64,000 nucleotides of DNA from Pisaster brevispinus (lineage: Eukaryota; Echinodermata; Asteroidea; Forcipulatida; Asteriidae), in contig JAMKCF010000020.1 of NCBI GenBank assembly GCA_023634235.1, positions 1,426,001 through 1,490,000 on the forward strand, given 5' to 3'. The notes under the pieces were generated by a model. The model ran no database searches. It was not told the DNA's origin and was given only the letters and a program-made list of their open reading frames with translations. Below are positions 56,077-64,000 of the stretch, one piece after another (position 1 is the first letter of the stretch; each line of letters starts with the position of its first letter). The position numbers and the translations under genes were made by a program.

Positions 56077-56433
56077 TGTCGTGGCCGAGCGGATAAGAGC
56101 ATCGGACTCAAGTTCTGGTGGTTAAGTCATCGGGATGTGGGTTCGAATCCCGGTCGTGACACTTGTGTCCTTGAGCAAGAAACTTAACCATAATTGTTTC
56201 TCTCCACCCAGGGGTAAAATGGGTACCTGTGAGGGCAGAGATGGTTTATGTGAATGATTAGCTTGGAGCGCGGTAAACTCGCAGCACCGGCTGTATACTC
56301 CCCAGGGAGCTGAGATGGTTTAAGGAATAAAACATATGGCCCAGTGACCAGGGGTAATAATGTCAGAAGCGCTTTGATACGGCATTCGGGCTGTGATAAA
56401 GCGCTATATAAGAATCGATTATTATTATTATTA
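56077..56433 (+). mobile_element. tRNA-Leu-derived SINE, 357 bp, with target-site duplication
   Basis: The head has GTGGCCGAGCGGATAAGAGC, TCGGACTCAAGTTC and GGGTTCGAATCCC; then GACACTTGTGTCCTTGAGC; the tail is GCGCTATATAAGAATCG plus (ATT)n. It is flanked by TTATGG at 56071-56076 and 56434-56439. The paralogous segment at 59420-59460 has a single TTATGG and no SINE, so the ends are defined to the base. The body differs from the 46245 SINE while head and tail are shared. Confidence 0.93.
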
Positions 56434-56754
56434 TTATGGTTTGTCGACCGACTCAAAGCATGTCCTCCCCTGTCTCGATCCCTAGCGCCGCGGGCCCTGT
56501 CCCTTTAGGGGAGAAACAAGGCTGATCCCAATCACACTGGTGACAGTCCCAGCAAAATGCCAAGTTCCTATATTAGGGGCAGACGGTAATCGAACCCAGC
56601 ACCGGTTGGTTTCTGAGTTGTGAGACAGTACCGGCACTCGGCCTAACGCACTGCGCCAAAGTGTCGGTACTGCATCTTGGGGATTTTCATCAAGATATTG
56701 GTTAGCCTAGCAATTGAATGAAATATAGGTGAACCGTTAGATTTGACGACAAGT

Positions 56755-56940
56755 ACTAGCTCCGTATCCTACCACCGAGCATGACTCTTGTGCCTCAGAC
56801 TCTGGGGGCTGCTTGGCCCTCAACCCACATTGCCCCTCTCGACCAACGGCTCTCCCATACCCGGACTCCTGACCCTTTTACTCCAGCCAGTTCGTCGGGA
56901 ACGGAGCTCCGCCGGGCCCCATGAGGGTCTACCCATGAGG
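56755..56940 (-). repeat. GC-rich core module, subfamily 1
   Basis: Contains AGCTCCGTATCCTACCACCG, GGCTCTCCCATACCCGGAC, AGTTCGTCGGGAACGGAGC and CCGGGCCCCATGAGGG. Related cores: 59918-60110 (same strand) and 62755-62960 (opposite). It stands out from AT-rich flanks. Not convincingly coding in any frame. Confidence 0.8.
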
Positions 56941-58009
56941 TTCATTATAACGATTCAAAAAGTGTAGAAAACATAATAGTACTTTATTCAGGCATATCAC
57001 AATGCATACACAATTTACAAACTTAGTAAAATGGATAAAAAATATAGAAACGTGTAAATATAAACACCACCCCAGTATACAACAAAAATTTATGATAAAA
57101 CTTAAAATAAAAAACAAAGCAAAGAGAAAACACACAAAAAGGGACACCAAAATAACCAAGAAAGTAGAAATAGAACATGAGTAGCTTGAACGTCAACTTA
57201 AAAAAATGTATACAGGATTTCCCTTGTTAGTGTGAAGCATCAAACAGTTAACACATTCCTGTTGATACAGATGTGTATTTTAGTTTTTTTTTTTTTTTTT
57301 TTTTCTGTCCTCTTTTCCAAACCCCCCCCCAACCCCTTTTTGGGGGCGGCGCATTTGGGGGCGCTTGAATAAAAGTCGCAAAAAGAAGAAGTGGCATTCT
57401 AGGATTATCACGGGGAAAAACTCGACAACCAAAGAAAAAATGAGCAGGTATAGATGGTGGTGTAATGAAAACATGGGTCATGATATTGTAAGGCTTCCTT
57501 TATCCATCTACATGTCACCATTTTGCATCCTTTTTAAAGATTTTCTTTACTTATTTGAAACAAGTAAACACTTCTCCGACCTTACTTAATAAACCACATA
57601 ATGAGCGGGGAGGGACGGGAGTACATGAGCTTCAGATTTGTCATTATGTGGTTGTGTTGTAAAATACCTTTTGGCCAACATGTTGTGTGGTCAAGTATAC
57701 ACATCGTAAGGGGCAAGTCCAGCATTATTATCAAACTTTGGTCAATTTCTAACGTGCGATTTTTATGAGTTTTAAACCTATGCGGTAGGTATACTGATGC
57801 CTTTTATATAATTTGAACCTGGATCTTTGTTACCGGTAGGATTTGGGAAATGTTAATAACTATTGATATTACATCAATTTTATGGAAACCTCCCAATTAC
57901 AGAAAGAATAACAATAATATGCAATAGGTCAGGTCATACAAAATGGCATAAGTGACGGGAATGCCAGCTTAATTTTAAATTGGTTTGAATAGATAACTAA
58001 AACTTGAAC

Positions 58010-58210
58010 ATTACTCCGTACCCTGTGACCACCCTGCAGGACTCCCGCTCCTGAGGCCCCGGGGGCTGCTGGGCCCTCATCCCCCATTGCCCCTCCATCA
58101 CCGACACGCTGCTCTCCGGTGCTCGGACTCGCAACCCTTCTGCTCCAGCCAGTTCGTCGGGAACGGAGTCCGCCGGGCCCCATGCGGGTCTACCGGGGTT
58201 TATTATACGA
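58010..58210 (-). repeat. GC-rich core module, subfamily 2
   Basis: Starts TTACTCCGTACCCTGTGACC, with GCTGCTCTCCGGTGCTCGGAC and AGTTCGTCGGGAACGGAG. The inverse copy is at 61895-62100; both are followed by an ACTCATGGGTCTCCCTCCCC-type flank. Confidence 0.8.
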
Positions 58211-58449
58211 TGTAAGTTACTAGTGTAACATGATTTGCTTGAACGACAAGTTAAACAACTCATGGGTCTCCCTCCCCGAAAAGAATAAAATAAATAAATA
58301 GATAGATTAAAAAAAAAAAAAAAAAATTATAAATAAAATAAATAAACAAAATAATAAAAAAAGAAAGAAAGAAAAAGCCAAATAAATTAATAATTAAATT
58401 GTAAAAAATCAATTTGTTAAAAATTAAATTTAAAAAAAGTGCAATAAAT

Positions 58450-58720
58450 AAATAAATAAATAATAAAAAAATAATTTTTTAAAAAGTTCAACCACCCCCC
58501 CCCCCCCCAAAAAAAAAGTCAGCACCAAAGAAAAAATTCGCCGCCGGAAAAAAAAAAAATTATCCCAAAAAAGAAAGGTAGCAACAACAAATACAACAGA
58601 AAAAACAACAACAAGCTTACAAAATATTCGCCCCCTCAAAAGAATTAGAAAAACGAATTGAAAAAAGATGTCGTCATGAAAAAGCCCCCAAAAACCTGCC
58701 GCCAGAAAAAAAGGGGGAGG
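58450..58720 (-). repeat. Degenerate GGCGAC/T-run repeat, inverse orientation
   Basis: On the minus strand it reads as T runs with GGCGGCGAATTTTTTC and GGCGGCAGG blocks, the inverse of the style at 60700-61500. Non-coding; it generates a Phe/Leu-rich spurious ORF. Confidence 0.6.
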
Positions 58721-58739
58721 GGGGAGAAAGGAAAAAAAA

Positions 58740-59935
58740 TCATTTACGTTAATTTCAAAAGCTTCACGGTTATTTAGCTTCAAGTGGAGATTGTACAAGG
58801 TGATATGAAATGCTACCATGGAGATCGGTTAAATTTGTCTGAATACAATAATATAACTAAAATTGGACGAACATTACTCCGTACCCTGTAACCACCGGGT
58901 AGGGCTCTCGCGCCTCGGGCCCTGGGCGCTGCCGGGCCCTCGACCCCCATCGCTTCTTGGCCGACACCCTGCTCTCCGGTGTCTAGACTTTCTACCTCTC
59001 TGCTTAAGCCAGTTCGTCGGGAACAGAGCTCCGCCTGGCCCAAGAGGGTGTACCAGGGTTTATTATAAGATTTCAAATTGTTGTTTAGGTAACATGATGA
59101 GCTAGAACGTTGACTATTATTTTTTTTTTTTTACTAATGGGTTTCCATTATTGTGAAGGAAATAACATCTCTTGACCAACCCTCTCTGATATAGATACAT
59201 TTTCTAAGTATATTTTTTAGGGATTTGTTTGTTTAACGGTAAGTTTTTTTATTTGTTGCATTATTCTTTCTATCTTTCATTGTGTTATTGCATAGGTTTA
59301 GAAAAAAAATTGAACTTAATTTTTTTTTAAACAAATACAAAATGTTACGCAATGATTGTCAGGCGTTCAAGCGTCGCGATTTCGGTTTCCCCGCCCTGGA
59401 CCGTCCCGCACCTTACTGACTGCCATATAGTTCCCTTATGGTTTGTCGACCGACTCAAAGCATGTCCTCCCCTGTCTCGATCCCTAGCGCCGCGGGCCCT
59501 GTCCCTTTAGGGGAGAAACAAGGCTGATCCCAATCACACTGGTGACAGTCCCAGCAAAATGCCAAGTTCCTATATTAGGGGCAGACGGTAATCGAACCCA
59601 GCACCGGTTGGTTTCTGAGTTGTGAGACAGTCCCGGCACTCGGCCTAACGCACTGCGCCAAAGTGTCGGTACTGAATTTTGGGGATTTACATTGTATTGA
59701 GACTGGAATCCATCCACACAATACCGTAAGCATTGCTTTCACTAACGAAATGTGAACGCTGTTTCTCTCTTGAAAGTCCCCAGCTCTTTTGTGCTAAATA
59801 ACCTTAATAAATGATCGGACAAATTGTTTTTATTTCGTATTATATGCAAGCTATTGGTTAGCCTAGCAACTTAATGAAATAAAGGTGAACATTCAAATTT
59901 GACGACAGTTTTTAGCTCCGTATCCTGCCACCGAG
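58740..59935 (+). repeat. Left arm of large inverted repeat
   Basis: Matches 62930-63990 in inverse orientation: GTTATTTAGCTTCAAGTGG, the subfamily 3 core (58875-59070), AACATGATGAGCT, AAATAACATCTCTTGACC, CAATGATTGTCAGGCG, the tRNA-like block and GGGACTTTCAAGAG-type sequence, all in reverse order. The left arm has an extra ~145 bp (about 59393-59535) absent from the right arm. Confidence 0.85.
58875..59070 (-). repeat. GC-rich core module, subfamily 3
   Basis: Starts TTACTCCGTACCCTGTAACC, with GCTCTCCGGTGTCTAGACTT and AGTTCGTCGGGAACAGAGC. The inverse copy is at 63645-63845, very similar. Confidence 0.8.
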
Positions 59936-60440
59936 TATGACTCTCGCGCAACATGCTCTTGCGCTGCTTGGCCCTCAACCCACATTACCCTCGACCGACG
60001 GCTCTCCCGTACCCGGACTCCTGACCCTTCTACTCCAGCCAGTTCGTCGGGAACGGAGCTCCGCCGGGCCCCATGAGGGTCTACCCATGAGGTTCATTAT
60101 AACGATTCAAAATTCTAGTGTATAAAACGTAATAGTACTTTATTCAGGCATATCACAATACATATACAATTTACAAATTTAATAGTAAAATGGATACAAA
60201 TATAGAAACATGTCAGCACCACCACCACCCCAATATACAACCAAAATAAATGATAAAACGTACAATAAAAAAACAAAGCAAAGAGAAAACACACAAAAAG
60301 GAACGCCAAAATAACCAAGAAAATAGGAATAGTACATGATTAGCTTGAACGTTAACTTTATACACTTTATTTACAGGATTTCCATTGTATGTGTGAAGCA
60401 TCAAACAGTTAACACATTCCTGTTGATACAGATGTGTATT
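59290..60440 (+). repeat. Segmental repeat D, copy 2 (no SINE)
   Basis: Direct duplicate of 55926-57500. It keeps the empty SINE site at 59435-59446 and carries the extra 59690-59850 segment (CTGGAATCCATCCACACAAT and following). The right part includes ACACAAAAAGGAACGCCAAAA, as in copy 1. Confidence 0.85.
59918..60110 (-). repeat. GC-rich core module, subfamily 1, second copy
   Basis: AGCTCCGTATCCTGCCACCG, CGGCTCTCCCGTACCCGGAC and CCGGGCCCCATGAGGG as in 56755-56940, same strand. Confidence 0.8.
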
Positions 60441-60699
60441 TTGGTTATTTGGGTTTTTTTTTTCTTCCCTCTTTCTCCAACCCCCTTTTCGGGGGGCGGT
60501 GCATTTTGGGGTGCTTGATGTGATTAGTTGTTTCTATAGTGCCTATAGTGTAATTAACAAGTAACCATTATCAGCCTTTTTCTAAAGGGATACAATTTTT
60601 CATACTATGTTTTGCTGTGATATGTCAGGCTTTTTTATGAATAATGTAAATGAAGAAGAAAAAAAAAAAGGGAAAAAAAGCGGCTTAAAATTTGAAGAA

Positions 60700-61500
60700 A
60701 AAAATCGCTACATAAAACAAGCCGCTGCCTTGAAAATTGCCGCCCCTCAAGGGTTAAGCATTTTCTGGCAGCTTTTTGTTATTAATTTTGTTTGGTTTTT
60801 GGGGGCGACGAATTTTCTTTTTTTTCTGGCGGACTATAGTTTATTGGCGAAATTTTTTTTTTTTTTTGGGGGGGGGGGGGCGGCATTAGGGTTAGGGTTA
60901 GAGCTAAGGTTAGGGTTAGGATAGGGTCAAGGTTGGGGTTGGGTTCTCTGGCAGCGACTTTTTCGGTCGTGACTTTTCTTCTCGGCAGCGGCATTCTTTT
61001 TTTCTGGCAGCCACTTTTTTAAGGGTATACTTTTCGTTTTTGTGACCATTTTGTTTGCTTAGGGTAAGACTTAGAGTTAGGGTTGTTTTTTTGGCGATGA
61101 CTTTATTTTTTCTTTGGGCGGCGACATTATATTTCTGGCGGTGACTGTCTTTGAGGGTTTCTATTCTTTTAGCGGCATTTTGGTGGCGACTTTTGGGGTT
61201 AGGATTAGGGCTTTTTGGCAGCGACTTATGTGGCGACGACTTTTCATTTTGTCAGCGACGTTCGTTTTTCTGGTGGTAACCTTTTTTTAAAGGGTACATT
61301 TTTCTTTCTTTTTAACGGCAAGTTTTGTTTTGGCATTGACTTTTTCATGACGACATCTTTTTTCTTTTTTTTTTTTTAAGGGGGCGAATGTTTTTTATGC
61401 TCTTTGTTGTTTTTGTTGTTGCTTTTTTTTTTGCTGCGACCTTTCATTTTAGGATGCAACTTTTTCTTTTTTCCGGCGGTGAATTCTTACTTTGGCGCTG
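60700..61500 (+). repeat. Degenerate GGCGAC/GGCAGC plus T-run repeat (long tract)
   Basis: Repeated blocks such as GGCGACGA, CTGGCAGCGACTTTTT, TTTTCTGGCGGTGAC and AAGGGTA. A telomere-like patch (60885-60950) is embedded, and further TTAGGGTT and GGTTAGGATTAGGG fragments lie near 61070 and 61200. Confidence 0.65.
60885..60950 (+). repeat. Interstitial telomere-like block
   Basis: ATTAGGGTTAGGGTTAGAGC, then AAGGTTAGGGTTAGGATAGGG and GGTTGGGGTTGGGTT: several TTAGGG units with point changes. TTAGGG is the metazoan deuterostome telomere repeat. It is short, degenerate and flanked by non-telomeric repeats, so it is not a chromosome end. Confidence 0.75.
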
Positions 61501-61894
61501 ATTTTTATTTATTTATTTATTGTTTTTTTTTTTTTTTGGGGGGGGGGAGGGGTGGACGTTTCATTTTAATTATTTTCTTTGTTTTTAAAATACTCTTTAA
61601 AACTATTTAATTATTAACTAATTAATTAATTTATTTATTTATTTAAATTATTATTATTTTTATTATTATTATTTATTTTTTGCTAAATTTTTTATTTATT
61701 TATTTTTTTATTTTTTGTTGGAGGGGGACCCATGAGTTTTCTTTTTATTTCTTTCTTTCTTTCTTTCTTTTATTTTTTACTTATTTTTTTTTTTTTTTTA
61801 AATCTATTAACTTATTTATTTTATTCTTTTCGGGGAGGGAGACCCATGAGTTATTTAATGTGACGTTTAAGCTAATCATGTAACACGAGTATTT

Positions 61895-62100
61895 TACCTC
61901 GTATAACGAACCCCAGTAGGCCCCTTGTGGGGCCCGGCGGAGCTCCGTTCCCGACGAACTGGCTGGAGCAGAAGGGTCGGGAGTGCTGGCACCGGAGAGC
62001 AGCGTGTCGCCAAGAGGCAATGGGGGTCGAGGGCCTAGCAGCGCCCGGGCCTGAGTCGCGAGAGTCCGGCTCGGTCGTTACAGGGTACGGAGTAATGTTT
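61895..62100 (+). repeat. GC-rich core module, subfamily 2, inverse copy
   Basis: GGGGCCCGGCGGAGCTCCG, ACGAACTGGCTGGAGCAGAAG, CACCGGAGAGCAGCGTGTCG and ACAGGGTACGGAGTAATG: inverse of 58010-58210. Confidence 0.8.
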
Positions 62101-62754
62101 GTCAAGTATGAGATTATTAAATTTAGATTCGTAGTCAAATTCAGCCGACAGTCATGGTTACCTTTCATATCACCTGGTACAATCACTACTTTTAGCTATT
62201 ACGCGTTAAGCAAGATTGATAGGAAAGCGATTATTTTATCTATTTATTTTTTTGTGGCAGATAATTTTTTTGCGATTATTATTTATTCGGGGGGCCAGCC
62301 ATTTTTTTTCTCTTCTTTTTTCTATCTTTTTTTCCGGCGAATTTTTATGATTTTTTCCGCGTTTTTTTTTCGTGGCGAGGACTTTTTCTGTTTATGAATA
62401 TTATTGCTTTCGTTAACATTTATTTCCTTGAGGCCCGACATATCAGAAAGTAGTTTTTATCTTTTGTCGCCCCCCCCCCCCACCTCTATGCAGTAGCACA
62501 ATAAAAGATATAGGAAGAATACTCTTTAAAAGCAATATGGAAACAGAAAAACCTAGCAAGCACTCCAAACTGAAGCCCCCCCCCCCCCCGGGAAAAAGGA
62601 CTAAAACAGAAGACAACCAGAAAACAGAAGACAACAAACACACAGTCGTATCCACAACAACTGTTTGATAAACTGATGTTTAACTTAACACATGGAAACC
62701 CATTATTTTCTTGAACTTTATTGTCAAGCTAATCACGTATTCTACACTTGGACT

Positions 62755-62960
62755 CGTACAAAATATGATAAACCCCAGTAGACCCGCATGGGGCCCGGCG
62801 GAGCTCCGTTCCCGACGAACTGGCTGAAGTAGAAGGGTCAGGAGTCCGGGTACGGGAGAGCCGTCGGTCGAGGGGCAATGTGGGTTGAGGGCCAAGCAGC
62901 GCCCAGAGCCTGTTGCGCGAGAGTCATGCTCGGTGGCAGGATACGGAGCTAAAAACTGTC
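62755..62960 (+). repeat. GC-rich core module, subfamily 1, inverse copy
   Basis: GTCCGGGTACGGGAGAGCCG, CAATGTGGGTTGAGGGCC and AGGATACGGAGCT: inverse of 59918-60110 at its right end, whereas its left flank (AAACCCCAGTAGACCCGCAT) is like subfamily 2. It is therefore a mosaic. Confidence 0.75.
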
Positions 62961-63189
62961 GTCAAATTTGAATGTTCAACTATATTTCATTAAATTACTA
63001 GGCTAATCAATAGCTTGCATATCATACGAAATAAAAACAATTTGTTCAATCATTTATTAAGTTTATTTAGCACAAAGGAGCTGGGGACTTTCAAGAGAGA
63101 AACAGCGTTCACATTCCGTTGGTGAAAGCAATGCTAATGGTATTGTGTGGATGGATTCCAGTCTCAATACAATGTAAATCCCCAAAATT

Positions 63190-63290
63190 CAGTACCGACA
63201 CTTTGGCGCAGTGGGCTAGGCCGAGTGCCGGTACTGTCTCACAACTCAGAAACCAACCGGTGCTGGGTTCGATTACCGTCTGCCCCTAAT
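63190..63290 (+). repeat. tRNA-like (A box/B box) module of repeat D
   Basis: TTTGGCGCAGTGGGCTAGGC fits an A box (63204-63215) and CTGGGTTCGATTACC a B box (about 63263-63277), about 50 bases apart, so a pol III promoter of tRNA origin is plausible. Inverse copies lie at 56575-56670 and 59580-59680. It does not fold into a clean cloverleaf by eye. Confidence 0.55.
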
Positions 63291-63644
63291 ATAGGAACTT
63301 GGCATTTTGCTGGGACTGTCACCAGTGTGGGGAAACCGAAATCGCGACGCTTGAACGCCTGACAATCATTGCGTAACTTTTTGTATTTGTTTAAAGTTCA
63401 ATTTGTTTTCTAAACCTATGCAATAACACAATGAAAGATAGAAAGAATAATGCAACAAATAAACACATTTACCGTTAAACAAACAAATCCTTTAAAAAAT
63501 ATACTTTAAAAAATGTATTTGTATCAGAGAGGGTTGGTCAAGAGATGTTAAATCCTTCACAAATAATAGAAACCCATAATTAAAAAATATATATATATTC
63601 AACGTTCAAGCTCATCATGTTGCCTAAACAAAAATTTGAAATCT

Positions 63645-63845
63645 TACTTTAAACCCTGGTACACCCTCTCGGGCCAGGCGGAGCTCTGTTCCCGACGAAC
63701 TGGCTTAAGCAGAGAGGTAGAAAGTCTAGACACCGGAGAGCAGGGTGTCGGCCAAGAAGCGATGGGGGTCGAGGGCCCGGCAGCGCCCAGGGCCTGAGGC
63801 GCGAGAGCCCTACCCGGTGGTTACAGGGTACGGAGTAATGTTTGT
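63645..63845 (+). repeat. GC-rich core module, subfamily 3, inverse copy
   Basis: CGGGCCAGGCGGAGCTCTG, AGAAAGTCTAGACACCGGAG, GGCCAAGAAGCGATGGGGG and ACAGGGTACGGAGTAATG: close inverse of 58875-59070. Confidence 0.82.
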
Positions 63846-64000
63846 CAAATTTTAGTTATATTATTGTATTCAGACAAATTTAACCGATTTCCATGGTAAC
63901 AGTTCATATCACCTTGTACAATCTCCACTTGAAGCTAAATAACCGTGAAGCTTTTGAGATTGATGTGGAATTATTTCTTTCTTTCTCCCCCTTCCCGCCC

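Larger units (their letters stand above)
55926..57500 (+). repeat. Segmental repeat D, copy 1 (contains a SINE)
   Basis: Direct copy of 59290-60440: shared AATGATTGTCAGGCGTTCAAG, ATCCCTAGCGCCGCGGGCCC, a tRNA-like block, GC-rich core and the TTATTCAGGCATATCACAAT tail. Offset is about 3365 bp before the SINE and about 3003 bp after it. It lacks about 150 bp present at 59690-59850. Confidence 0.85.
62930..63990 (-). repeat. Right arm of large inverted repeat
   Basis: Inverse of 58740-59935 across about 1.06 kb, reaching the window end (final CCCCCTTCCC matches the G-rich run near 58715). The spacer between arms is about 3.0 kb. Relative to the left arm it lacks the segment corresponding to 59393-59535. 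Confidence 0.85.

Noticed and set aside
60885..60950. True telomere end
   Set aside because: Only a few degenerate units, flanked on both sides by other repeats.
61927..62397. 156-codon plus-strand ORF across a GC-rich core
   Set aside because: The other six cores do not keep this frame and the second half is low-complexity Phe-rich sequence.

Overview
This is eukaryotic, intron-rich, AT-rich nuclear DNA from an animal. The split genes, the tRNA-derived SINEs that end in a GCGCTATATAAG plus (TTA)n tail, the short elements with GGGCCCAATTTCATAGAGC-like ends, and a U5 snRNP 40K protein close to the vertebrate one all fit a marine deuterostome, most likely an echinoderm and perhaps a sea star. 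The taxon is inference. No bacterial, viral or organellar genes were seen.

Three protein-coding genes can be rebuilt exon by exon. (1) GAREM-like gene A (+ strand, coding exons 1250-7746, 5 exons, 483 aa) has a CABIT-type N-terminus, an acidic tail and no SAM domain. (2) GAREM-like gene B (+ strand, 15524-32832, 5 exons, 818 aa) has the same CABIT-type exons, then a long Ser/Pro-rich region with a polyproline tract and a C-terminal SAM domain. A and B share intron positions and phases (0,1,1,1) and are tandem paralogues. (3) SNRNP40 (- strand, 42003-54526, 9 exons, 347 aa) is the seven-WD40 U5 snRNP 40 kDa protein. Its 3' UTR converges on the 3' side of gene B.

The rest is mostly repeats. 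Intron 3 of gene B is 13.7 kb. It holds an 11.3 kb head-to-tail array (18683-30014) of six 1.7-2.05 kb elements, each with a CGGAACAGCT-hairpin-CTAG 3' end. They look like non-autonomous Helitron/Helentron-like elements amplified end to end, each with an internal ~130 bp sub-repeat array. Between gene B and SNRNP40 lies a 4.46 kb, 23-bp-unit minisatellite (35641-40107), which contains an 1840 bp (80-unit) internal duplication and creates very long spurious minus-strand ORFs. SNRNP40 introns contain SINEs, a TIR element, an inverted tRNA-like pair and a cluster of eight GGTTACTCACGYTAC motifs.

From about 55.5 kb to the end the window is a gene-free mosaic: seven GC-rich ~180 bp cores in three subfamilies, direct and inverted duplications, degenerate GGCGAC/T-run repeats and a short TTAGGG-like block. 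This resembles repeat-rich, possibly subtelomeric-type, sequence.

Functionally, the GAREM pair are predicted receptor-tyrosine-kinase/MAPK adaptor proteins and SNRNP40 is a core splicing factor. Nothing suggests that they work in one pathway. The most unusual signals are the element array in one intron, with covarying 3' hairpins, and the tandem GAREM-like pair in which one copy lacks the SAM domain.
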